Assembly (NCBI GenBank): GCA_037718865.1
Contig: JBBJMP010000007.1
Span: forward strand, 1 to 64,000
Direction: 5' to 3'
Length of the DNA: 64,000 bases
DNA from: JADCRZ01 sp037718865
GTDB taxonomy: Bacteria; Bacteroidota; Bacteroidia; Chitinophagales; Chitinophagaceae
The position numbers and the translations under genes are program-made. The notes under the pieces are model-generated. The model was not told the origin of the DNA and searched no databases. It saw nothing but the letters and a program-made list of their open reading frames with translations. Positions 22,801-30,800 of the stretch are shown piece by piece (within the stretch, counting starts at the first letter, position 1; every line of letters begins with the position of its first letter).

Positions 22801-24789
22801 AAATGACCGGCACTCCTCTATCTGAATGTTATGTTTTAATCCAAATACATAATCTACCAGGCTCCTGTGTTCTATCATCACCCCCTTGGGCCTGCCCGTT
22901 GACCCGGAGGTATAGATTACATAGGCCATGTGATGTGAGGCCAATGCGGTTTGCGGATTCTCTACCGGTTGGTTGCTAAGGGCCGGCATCTCCCCATCTA
23001 ATTCTATGATCTCAACGTCTTCGGAGCTTTGCAGCTTTGAACTGCTTTCCTTACTGCTAACCACTACAGTAGCCCGGGTATCTTCCAGCATGTAGCTTAT
23101 CCGGTCGGCGGGAAAGTCAGTATCAATAGGCACGTAAGCACCTCCCGCTTTTAAAATACCCAGTATTCCAACCATCATCTGCAGGCTTCGCTCTACACAA
23201 ATTGGCACCAGGGTATCTTCTTTTACTCCCCTGCTCCTTAAATAATGAGCTAACTGGTTAGCCCTTTCATTTAACTTTTGATAAGAGAGTTCTTCCTCCT
23301 TAAACACCACTGCAATGTTATCCGGCGTTACGGCTACCTGTTCTTCAAATAAATCTACAATGCTCTTGTTCCCGGGATAGTCTACTGCGGTATTATTGAA
23401 CTCCATCAGCAGCTGATGCTTCTCCGCCGGTGTGATCAAATCAATATCACGAAGCTTCCCCTCTTCCTTGTCTATGATCTGAAGCAATACATGCTCGAAA
23501 TGATTCCGTATCTGTTTTGCGTAAGCCTCACTCAATAAGGCATTGTTATAGCTGAAGAGAAGGCTTGTCTCCTGACCACTGAAAATATTAATACTTAGAG
23601 CGTAATTATTATGCTCTTTTACCTGGACATTCTCTATGCTCAAAGCCCATTGCTTCGACGATATCCTTTTGCTGACAGGATAATTATCAAACACTAATAA
23701 ACTGTCAAAGAAATCTCCCTCTACTCCTGTCCATCCCTGGATATCATTAAGTGCAGTATATTGGTATTGACGTGATGCGAACTGTTCATCCTGTATTTTT
23801 TGCAACCACTTTACTATGTCAGATTCTTCCTGCATGCCCGAGCGCAGGGGCAGTGTATTGATAAACATTCCAACCCGTTGCTCCACACCCGGCAAATCAT
23901 CCGGACGACCCGACACAATTACCCCATAAATTATATCACTGCTGCCAGTATAACGATGTAAAAGATAGGACCATACTCCTTGCATTACCGTATTGATCGT
24001 TATGCGGTGTCTCTGCGCATAGCCTTCTATCCGGGCGGTTGTAATGTTGTCGACATTTAAAAACACCGAACTGTACGCTCCCACCCCTTTGTTCCGCTCT
24101 GAAGTTGTTTTTATAAAGGGAAGCAGTGTACTTTGTTCCAGACCATGCAAATAATTTTGCCAGTAGGCCTGCTCGAGCTCTTTATTACGACGTTCTGTAT
24201 AACGGATATAATCCTCATAACGGTCCTCTTCGCCAACAACAGCTTTCTTACCCGATAACAACAACTCATACGTAGTCAAAAATTCTTCCATCAGTACCTG
24301 CATCGACCAACCATCGATTAATATATGATGATATGTCCATACCATCCGGCAACGTTGTTCACTTAATCGAAGTAGTCCAAGGCGCATCAGAGGAGCCACC
24401 TTAAAATCAAAGCCCTTGCCACGATTTGATTCTTTATACTGCTTTATAGCCACGGACTGCTCACTCTCACTCATATCGCTGTAGTCAACTACCTCTACCG
24501 GCAATTCAACTTCCCGGAACACACATTGTACCGGCACCTTGAATTGATCATGATAAAATGAGCTTCGCAGTATAGTATGCCGTTTTATTATGTGCTTCCA
24601 ACTGTTACGGAAAACATTTAGGTCAGGCCTGATCAGATCACACTCAACCTGATTTATATATGCTCCCATTCCACCATCATACAGCCCATGAAACAACATC
24701 CCCAGCTGTAAACCGCTTAAACGGTATAACCTATCTATTTGCTCTCTTCTCGTTTTGCCTTTGAGAGGCTCTTTTGAAGTAATGTCCAT
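10840..24789 (-). CDS. Non-ribosomal peptide synthetase, modules 6-9: C-A-T, C-A-T, C-A-MT-T, C-A-T
   Basis: The 4649-residue protein has four modules. Module 6: C domain with HHILIDG, similar to the first C of the downstream module-11 protein and following an E domain, hence probably D-accepting; A code DLTKVGHIGK (aspartate); T Ser1019. Module 7: C with HHIASDA, where Ala1212 replaces the usual Gly; A code DVQFIAQVVK, closest to proline codes; T Ser2076. Module 8: C with HHIASDG; A code DFWNIGMVHK (threonine); N-methyltransferase at about residues 3045-3310 (EIGCGTG) inserted between A8 and A9; T Ser3545. Module 9: C; A code DILQLGLIWK (glycine); T Ser4593. The protein ends 50-60 residues after the last T with an acidic tail (KEEDTT), a likely docking tail for the TubC_N domain of the next protein. 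The start is ATG, 29 bp after the previous stop. There is no epimerase. Confidence 0.95.
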   Translation of the reverse strand: MDITSKEPLKGKTRREQIDRLYRLSGLQLGMLFHGLYDGGMGAYINQVECDLIRPDLNVFRNSWKHIIKRHTILRSSFYHDQFKVPVQCVFREVELPVEVVDYSDMSESEQSVAIKQYKESNRGKGFDFKVAPLMRLGLLRLSEQRCRMVWTYHHILIDGWSMQVLMEEFLTTYELLLSGKKAVVGEEDRYEDYIRYTERRNKELEQAYWQNYLHGLEQSTLLPFIKTTSERNKGVGAYSSVFLNVDNITTARIEGYAQRHRITINTVMQGVWSYLLHRYTGSSDIIYGVIVSGRPDDLPGVEQRVGMFINTLPLRSGMQEESDIVKWLQKIQDEQFASRQYQYTALNDIQGWTGVEGDFFDSLLVFDNYPVSKRISSKQWALSIENVQVKEHNNYALSINIFSGQETSLLFSYNNALLSEAYAKQIRNHFEHVLLQIIDKEEGKLRDIDLITPAEKHQLLMEFNNTAVDYPGNKSIVDLFEEQVAVTPDNIAVVFKEEELSYQKLNERANQLAHYLRSRGVKEDTLVPICVERSLQMMVGILGILKAGGAYVPIDTDFPADRISYMLEDTRATVVVSSKESSSKLQSSEDVEIIELDGEMPALSNQPVENPQTALASHHMAYVIYTSGSTGRPKGVMIEHRSLVDYVFGLKHNIQIEECRSFALVSTIATDLGNTVIYSSLVTGGSLHVFSKEAVSNVEILHTYFKEHAIDCLKIVPSHWKALGMDQRLLLPRKLLVFGGEALQAQVVKVIGLSGSDCTVVNHYGPTETTIGKLLHVVKADVEYTGTIPIGKPFSNTHVYVLSRVLELCPIGVAGQLYIAGDGLAKGYVNKGDLTREKFIGNPFNRQGGSLMYATGDLVRYLPDGNIEFIGRVDDQVKIRGYRIELGEIESVLQQSDLVSQGVVLAREDKEGERRLVGYVVPEDGIFDKEAISSYLRDTLPEYMVPALWVEMEKLPLTANGKIDRKALPDPDASEMLSNQYVAPGNEVEAKLVEIWQEVLEIEQVGINDDFFELGGHSLLAVRLISAIRKEFKVEMPIVDIFDYPTIASLAGKLQRPSETTILPSIEVVKARPQQIPLSFSQERLWFIDRLEGSVQYHIPAVLGLRGKLNIDALAYALYTIVSRHEVLRTVIRQEDGEAFQYIKDKDSWQLVIVNDNRYYQDSEALNSYIEGLINKPFDLSEDHMLRASLILINEDYHLLVITLHHIASDAWSRSILVNEVAELYGSYVENRPMQLASLATQYADYAMWQRKYLQGEILGRKLGYWKKKLQGVALLQLPADFSRPAVQSTNGGIVNFTIEKGLSEQLQVLSQEQGTTMFMTLLSAFKVLLHRYSGQQDICVGSPIAGRQQQEVEKLIGFFVNTLALRTAVNGDTLFADLLQQVKTTTLEAYEHQEVPFEKVVNAVVTQRDMSRSPLFQVMFVWQNTSEVPERHLKDLIISTEGYEHTTSKFDLTLFITETSFGLQGAIEYSTELYSEQTVERMIGHFKELVSSVVSQPQRKIAELPMLTKAEERQLVVEFNDTAVDYPKGKTIIDLFEEQVLKTPDDIAVIFEGKQFSYLLLNQRANQLAYYLRSKGVKEDTLVPICIERSVEMIVGILGILKAGGAYVPIDPDYPLERIHYILQDTGAAIVVCKQESKSRMPDKMKVEFVELDAEWSLINKAPLENIESTARAHHLAYVLYTSGSTGKPKGVKMPVGALVNLLIWQQKQFTNDSRRVLQFASLNFDVSFQEIFSTLCWGSTLYLITSERRKDLSKVLEDIFEYSITHLFIPYIVLKNLAEYARSISNPSVGLQEVIVAGEQLKFTEDIQDFINKYDIRLINQYGPTEAHVVSSYTVSTNFRLCPLPPIGKPIANTQIYISSEGQLCPIGVYGEITIRGVQVARGYLNREELTAEKFVKDPFNEDVEARMYKTGDLGRWSADGNIEYLGRIDDQVKIRGYRIELGEIEMVLQGCELVSQAVVLAREDKEGNKRLVGYVVPDGKFDREAIGSFLQARLPEYMVPALWVELEKMPLTANGKIDKKVLPEPYASELFTDQYVAPRNELETKLAEIWQELLHVERAGVNDNFFELGGHSLLAMRVVSSIRRHLQVELAIKTLFIHPTIAGLAEHVGGQRKGLSLPAIEVHSKPERIPLSFSQERLWFIDRLEGSIQYHMPAVLGLKGNLNRDALENALKTIVSRHQVLRTVIRDTEGQGFQYVLDQDGWQLNIVEGLGYKEGSEELQQYIEQLIKAPFDLSEDHMLRATLIGLNNKEHVLVVTVHHIASDGWSISIIIKELAELYGAYAENRPAQLASLEIQYADYAIWQRRYLHGEILDKKIAYWKDKLQGVAPLQLLTDYARPAIWSTRGAIKGFRIDKELTGQIQALSQQQGTTMFMTLLAVFKVLMYRYSNQEDICVGSAIAGRQQQEVEGLIGFFVNSLALRSEISGKKSFTEFLQQVKTTILEAYEHQEVPFETVVDAVVKQRDMSRNPLFQVMFVLQNTPKVPHLRLGELQLSDNEVKHTTAQFDLSFRITETANGLQGSVEYCTDLFKEATIERMMDHFKELISSIIKQPEESIETLRILSSAEEHQLLVEFNDTVVDYPKDKTIVDLFEEQVARSPQAIAVTLEQEQLTYRELNERANQLSHYLKNKGVKAETLVPICIERSLEMIIGILGILKAGGVYVPIDPQYPEERIRYMLEDTRATIVVSSQDSKAKLAIAKEVEIIDLDSHWDVIKKEETTNIHAVIEAHHLAYVIYTSGSTGKPKGAMIAHNNVIRLFKTASPLYDFNERDVWTMFHSFCFDFSVWEMYGALFYGGRLVIVPAYVTRDTILFSELLLTEKVTILNQTPSAFYVLQDCLVNKVDAVPVRYVIFGGEALNAAKLQPWKQAYTNCRLINMYGITETTVHVTYQEIEWKQIQESRNIIGKPIPTLSAYILDNNQNLVPIGVGGELYIGGAGLARGYLNREELTAEKFLKTPFDQVTGSRLYKTGDLGRWLADGTIEYLGRIDDQVKIRGYRIELGEIESVLQQIESVNQAVVLKKEDREANHRLVCYVVPDWQVVKDKERELYQRQIAGWKELYNIEYAKTEEEESVDQEFNIVGWNDSFTGSKIPAEQMRDWLQDITEVILAEQPANVLEIGCGTGLIYYQLAGNVKKYTGTDFSSSCINQIAQHISKGLRDYGPTELKVCSAHEVIIKDEEQVDTIILNSIVQYFPGEDYMSDIIAKSISLLKGRGRIIIGDVRDNRLLKLFKSRLTAMKISHAVSIKEFKWTVEQEMLKEEELCFSPEYFYRLKSLYPQITHVEIQWKQGSYVNELTLYRYTVVIYVGVEKKLIKPEWKLWKDLADKQSIISQLQEGCTHVALKDVSNPRLWRERLVDEALKDTSLNTVRDLLQDIEKEDKESVEINMILNAAKANGYQYRLLLDEDPLLVNILIELNQEHTFIEQVYNEKGYSGNPIFTNIPLFTNIGSLLVNDIRSILQQRLPEYMVPLELTALGQLPLTSNGKIDRKFLSELRDGGGINKFNYQPPGTEVEQELANIWQELLGLERVGIHNNFFELGGHSLLAVRVISAVRNKLEVELSIKDLFGHPTIAELAGHLKYQSKGLLLPAIAMQARPQQIPLSFSQERVWFIDSLGGSIQYHIPAVLRLKGKLNKKALEYSLQNLVNRHEVLRTVFLEEEGQAYQCIKEKNGWQLTSIDGSAYREDHEALQKYLRQLVNEPFDLSKDYMIKGYLIFLNDEEHVLLITIHHIASDGWSTSIIVNEVAHLYSAYEENRAVDLLPLEIQYADYSIWQRTYLHGDVFNNKISYWKQKLQGVTPLELPTDYVRPAVQSTKGAIVRFSIDKGLSEELQLLSQQQGATMFMTLVAVFNVLLHRYSGQTDICVGTPTANRTQLEVERLIGFFVNTLALRNEVSGEESFIQLLQQVRVTTLEAYDHQEVPFEKVVEAVVKERDLSRSSLFQVMFVLQNIPEVQELHLGDLQLSREAFTYDSAKFDITFYVAETTHGLQVSVEYCTDLYREETIVRMMAHFKELLGSIVKAPDQRIGILPMLSGAEVHQLLEKFNDTQTGYPQDKSITDLFEEQVAKTPQSIALIFEEQELTYQDLNKKSNQLARYLSSKGVKKETLVPICIERSQEMIVGILGILKAGGAYVPIDPAYPPDRISYMLDNTGASIIITSKESRSKLQSIGDIEMIELDSDWSDITVQSADNLPTEVEPHQLAYVIYTSGSTGKPKGVMIEHRSVVNLLLSISNKVQFKSDSSFLSVTTFSFDICYLEFYMPLICGGKLIVVPGEVTRDGFKLAKSIADYCPSHMQGTPSTWQLLLDSEWENKELVKILIGGEAVKESLKDQLTGMGSVYNLYGPTETTIWSAVKKLESSQKVLIGTPIANTVIQIIDKENQLVPIGVAGEICIGGAGLARGYLNRPELTAEKFITSPFSKNGAARLYKTGDLGRWLTDGNIDYLGRLDEQVKIRGYRIEPGEIESVLNQSNLVRQAVVLVKVDNIGNNRLVGYVVPNEEVDIGAITNYLKGKLPEYMVPSFWVELENLPLTSNGKLDRKALPDPDVSKLINNEYVAPRNELEAALAEIWQELLGVTSVGVYDNFFELGGHSLLVMKMASRIKKRFMLSIPIQVLFQFTSINDLSNYLEWEHEAPKEEDTTAYEVINI

Positions 24790-24818
24790 TGATAATGATA
24801 GATGATTGGTAATGATTT

Positions 24819-27800
24819 TTATAGGCGTTCGTTTAAAAAGCCATCAAGCTCTTCATAACTAATGTCTGAACCGAGTCCGTAATCAGATGGCGTATACGCG
24901 TCACCGTTACTTTGCTGGTCAGTACAATGAGTGATCAATTTTTCCAGATTGGATAAATATTCTTGCGCGAGGCTCCTTATAGTTACTTTCTCATAATGAT
25001 TGCTGCTATAGCTCCAGCTGAATATCAGCTCCCCTCCCTGTATCATTCCGGTAACAGAAATCTTTTCACTCACCACAAATTTGTCACTTCTGCTGGCCCC
25101 TGTTGATTCCCTGGCCTCTGTTAACCATTTACTCTCTCTGACCACATTATCCAACTGACCGAGGTAGTTAAATACGATTTCCCAGCGATCCTTACCTTGT
25201 AAAACTTCTTCCTTATTTATATATTTGAGCACGCCATATCCCAATCCTTTGTCCGGCACCTGGCGTAACTGCTCTTTTACTGACTTAATCAAATCACCCT
25301 CTCCCTTCTCTGTCCCTGCATCAAGCAGTACAGGGTAAAGATTAGTGAACCAACCGACCGTGCTGCTGGTGTCTATTCCGTCTGCAATCATCTCTCTGCC
25401 ATGACCTTCCAAACCAATAATTACTTTATCTGAACCATTCCACTCACACAGCGTTCTGGCTAGTGCACTAAGCAATATGTCATTGATCTCCGTATGGTAT
25501 ATCCGCGGCACTTCGTGTATTAATCGCCAGGTTTGCTTAACTCCGAGACGTATCGTCTGACTAGCCATGTCTTTTACCCTTACTTGACCGTGGTAATCCT
25601 TATCCACAACCAGGGGATCATAGCTTTCCACCAGCTTCTGCCAATATTTTTTTTGAGAGAATAAGCGACTGCTCTGCCCGTACTTCCGCAAGGCATCATA
25701 CCACTGCCGGTAGGAGCTGCTCTTCTTGCCAAGGTCTGCCTTCTGGCCATTTGTTAATGCGCCTAACAATAACTCTACATCCTCCAGCAATATCCTCCAG
25801 GATACTCCATCTACTGCCAAATGATGGATCACAATCAGTAGCCGGTTTTTAGCGTCTGACTCTGGTGTGAGCATCAATATCACACGTACCAACTCACCTT
25901 TTTCTATATCCAGGCTTCGTTGATACCGATCGGCATGTTCAGTAATTAAAGCGTCGCACAAATTATGTTGCACTGACCTTAAATCCTCTATTAAAACCTT
26001 TGCTTTATAAGACCCATATTCCTGTTCCCAATGACCGTCTTTTTGACGGTATTGAAAACGCATAGCATCATGATGTTCTGTTAGTTGTTCAATAGCCCCT
26101 CTCAATATAGGTTCTGTTACATCCTTATTTATTCCCAGTAACACACTTTGATTAAAATGAGATATTTCTACGTTGTCATTTTCAAGATACCATTGCTGAA
26201 TTGGCAGAAGTCCGCCAGGACCCATCAAAAGTTCCTGCTCGCTACTTGTATTAACCAACGTATCTGATCTTTGCTCCATAATTGCAGATAGTCTGGCGAT
26301 TGTCTGGTAAGTTAAAATATCTGCCACCTGCAACTCGTACCCCGATCTTCTTGCCCGGCTTACTACTTGTATTATTATAATGGAATCGCCTCCCAGTTCA
26401 AAGAAATTATCGTGTATGCCTACCTGCTCTACCTCTAACAACTCCTGCCATATCTCTGCTAATGTAGCTTCGAGTTGGTTTCGGGGCGCTACATATTCAT
26501 TATTCAACAGCTCGGTGGCATCGGGATCAGGCAACGCTTTCCTGTCTATCTTACCGTTGATCGTCAAGGGCACGCTGTCCAGCTCTACCCACAGCGCCGG
26601 CACCATATACTCCGGCAGTTTGGACTTTAAGTATGCGCTGATCGCTTCTTTATCAAATACTCCGGATGCCACCACGTACCCCACCAGTCTTCTGCTGCCT
26701 TCCTTACCATCCCTGGCCATCACCACTGCCTGGCTCACCAGCTCACTGCCCAGCAGCACACTTTCTATTTCTCCTGGCTCTATCCGGTAACCCCGGATCT
26801 TCACCTGGTCATCTCTTCTTCCCACATACTCAAGGTTGCCATCAGCGGACCACCGACCCAGATCCCCTGTCTTATACAACCTCCCCGAACCCTCTTTACT
26901 AAACGGGCTCACCATAAACTTCTCCCCCGTCAGATCCACAGCGTTTAAATAACCCCTCGCCAATCCATCCCCACCTATACAAATCTCCCCAACTACCCCT
27001 ACAGGTAATATCCCGTTTCCTTCATCCAAAACGAATAATTGTACATTGTCTAGCGGCTTGCCAATCGATATCCCTTGCTGCAGCTTTTCTTTATCCCCTA
27101 ACGTAGTAAACCGATAGGTGCTGCACCCTACCGTTGCTTCCGTAGGACCATATTCATTGATGATCTCTACATCCACACCTTTATCAATAAAATAATTAAA
27201 GTGACCCCCCTGTAAGGCCTCTCCACCTATCACCAGCCTGCCGGTTAGCAACACTCCATTCACCCCCCTGATCTTACCCTGCAGCAATTCCAGGTGCGAA
27301 GGCGTTAACTTGATGAAATCATAAGGGGCATACTTCAACAGATTACTGTCTTCAAACACATCAACGGATCGCTTTGAACCGATGACTATTGATTTGCCAA
27401 ACAACAACGGCATCATCATCCCCGTAAGAGAGGCATCGAAGGTATAAGACAGGTGGATAAAACTTCCTGAACCACCTTCCTTATCATCCATATACCTGGA
27501 CTTACTATTCAACAGATAATTCAATAAACTCCTGTGTTCAATCATCACTCCCTTGGGCTTACCCGTGGAACCGGACGTATAGATCACATAGGCCAGATTA
27601 CCAGAACCAAGAGCCGTTTTTACATTGGCCACCGGCTGACTTTCAAAAGCTGACCACCCCTCTAATGCTATGATCTCAAGAGGTGCTGCCGTTGGCAGTT
27701 TTGATTTACTCTCCCTGCTGCTGACAACGATCCCAGCACCCGTATCCTCAAGGATGTATCCTATTCGCTCCAAGGGATAATCAGCATCAATAGGCACATA

Positions 27801-30800
27801 GGCCCCTCCCGCTTTTAAAATGCCCAGTATACCCACTATCATCTCTATGCCCGGCTCTATACATATCGGTACCAGCGTCTCCTCCCTCACCCCCCGGCTC
27901 CTTAGATAATGGGCCAGGCGGTTAGACCGCTCGTTGAGCCTCCCATAGCTCAGCTGCTCTTCTTCAAACACCAAGGCCATTGCCTGGGGGGTTCTTAACA
28001 CCTGCTCCTCAAACAAATCTATCACCGTCCTGTCTTTGCTATACGCCGACACCGTATCATTGAACTCCACCAACAGCTGATGCTTCTCGGCCCCTGTCAG
28101 CATGGGCAACTTGCCTATCTGTTGCTCCGGTTCTCTTACCACCGAGCCAAGCAACTCCTTAAAATGACTGATCATCCGCCCGATCGTCTGCTCACTATAC
28201 AAATCCGTCGAGTACTCCATGGACCCATAAAGACCATGGGCCGTCTCGGTGAGACTAACGTTTAAATCAAACTGCGCTGTCGAGTGAACATAGCTCTGCG
28301 ATGATAAGGTTAATTGACCCAGGCGAAGCTCCGGAACTTCCGGAGTGTTCTGCAATACAAACAACACCTGGAACAAAGGATTCCTGCTCATGTCTCTTTC
28401 CTGCACCACAGCATCCACCACTTTCTCAAACGGTACCTCCTGGTGCTCATAGGCCTCCAGCGTCGTCGCTTTCACCTGTTGCAATAACCTGGTAAAAGAA
28501 TGATCGCCCCTGAGTTCACTGCGCAAAGCCAGTGTATTAATGAAAAAACCCATTAACCCTTCAGTCTCCTGTTGCTGACGGCCGGCAACCGACGTTCCTA
28601 CACAGATATCCTGCTGACCGCTGTACCTGTATAGAAATACTTTAAAGACAGACAGCAAGGTCATAAAAAGTGTCGTGCCCTCACGTTGACTCAACACTTG
28701 CAGCAATGATGATATTTCTTTATCCACCCAGAAACCGCTCAGTGCCCCTCTGGTGCTCGCAACAGCCGGCCTGGCATAATCCGACGGCAGATCCAGCGGC
28801 TCAACGCCTCTAAGCTTATCCTTCCAGTAACTTATCTTCCCCTCCAGCAACGCTCCACGCAAATACTTCCTCTGCCACATGGCATAATCGGCATATTGAA
28901 TGCTTAGCACTGGCAAGCCAGGCAGACGGCCCTCCTCGTAAGACCCATATAATTCCACTACCTCTTTCACCAGGATAGATCTCGACCACCCATCGGAGGC
29001 TATATGATGCATCGTTACTACCAACACTTGTTCCCCTTCATTAAGGAGGATCAGCGTAGCTCGAAGCATGTCATCCTGCGATAAATCAAAAGGCTTGCTC
29101 ACCAACTCTTGGATGTATCGCCCTAAAGCATCAACATCCTCACGGTATCGATCACCATCAATGACCGCTAACTGCCAGTTATCCTTAGCTTTAATATATT
29201 GCCAGGCCTCTCCGTCCTGCTCACGGATCACTGTGCGCAGCACCTCATGGCGATCCACGATGGTTTGTAAAGCATACTGCAACGCACCGGTGTTCAACCT
29301 GCCTTTCAGACGTAAGACCGCTGGTATATGATACTGCAGGCTACCAGACAGACGGTCAATAAACCATAGCCGTTCCTGACTAAAAGATAAAGGAATACGT
29401 TCCACTCTCGGCTCTACCTCAATAGAGGGAAGTATCGTTGACCCTGATTGATCCGATACCCGGCCTGCCAACGATGCTATCGTCGAATACTCAAATATAT
29501 CGCTGATCGGCATCTCCACTACCAACTCCCGGCGGATGGCCGATATCAACCGGATAGCTAACAATGAATCGCCCCCAAGCTCAAAAAAATTGTCGTATAT
29601 ACCTACACGCTCAACATCAAGCAGCTCCTGCCAGATCCGGGAAAGATTAGCTTCCAGCTCGTTGCGCGGAGCTGTATACTCAGTACTTATCCCCTCACCG
29701 GCTTCAGGATCAGGCAATGCCCTTTTGTCTAATTTACCGTTGGGAGTGAGTGGCAACTGCTCAAGCTGCACCCATAAAGCAGGCAACATGTATTCAGGCA
29801 GCCTCCCTTTCAAATAACCTGTGATGACTTCCTTATCAAATTCTCCCTCTAACACTATATATCCTACCAGCCTCTTTCGGCCTTCTTTATCTTCTTTTGC
29901 CATCACCACCGCCTGGCTCACCAGACCACTTTGCATCAGCACACTTTCTATCTCTCCCGGTTCTATGCGGTAACCTCTGATCTTTACCTGGTCATCGATT
30001 CTTCCCAGGTACTCTATGTTACCATCAGCCAGCCACCGACCCAGGTCCCCCGTCTTATACAACCTTGCCCCGGGTTCTTTGTTGAACGGGTCGGCTATAA
30101 ACTTCTCCGCCGTTAATTCAGGTCTGTTCAAATAACCCCTTCCTAAACCATCGCCCCCCAGGTAGAGCTCCCCCGCCACGCCAACAGGAACCAACCGTTG
30201 CCACTCATCCAGCACATAAACCCTGCGGTTACTCAACGGACGGCCAATCGGTATCGGACCGCTTATCTGCAAACCGCTGATCTTACAGGTTAACGAAAAG
30301 GTCGTATTCTCCGTAGGACCATAGCCATTTATGATCTCTACATCTCCGTAAGTCTGACTTAGCTTCTTTATATGTTGTTCACTTAACTTCTCCCCTCCCA
30401 CTAAAATAGTTCCTAACCCTTCAAAAACACTGATGTCCGTTTCAACCAACTGATTAAACCAGCTTGACGTAAACCACATCTTCGTTACTCCCCTGCTGTC
30501 TATCTCCTCTTTGAGCAGCTCACTATCCAGCAACTTGTTTTCGGTGCACAAAATCAATTGCCCCCCGTTTAATAACATTGACCAGTATTCGAACGTCGTC
30601 GCATCAAAAGATGGAGAACCCGTTGATAGTAAAATGTCCTCCTTACTCAAAGACACATAGTCTATACCCCTCACCAAGCTAACTACATTCCTATGCTCCA
30701 CCATTACCCCTTTGGGTTTACCCGTTGAGCCGGATGTATACATGACATACGCTAAACTATCCGGCCCTGTCGCATTGACTGCCTTGTCCCTGGAAAAGGC

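Noticed and set aside
10840..24789. Calcium-binding Asp-X-Asp-Gly motif as in daptomycin-type lipopeptides
   Set aside because: The predicted stretch is Asp-Pro-(N-Me)Thr-Gly, so the third position is not acidic, and substrate calls are uncertain.
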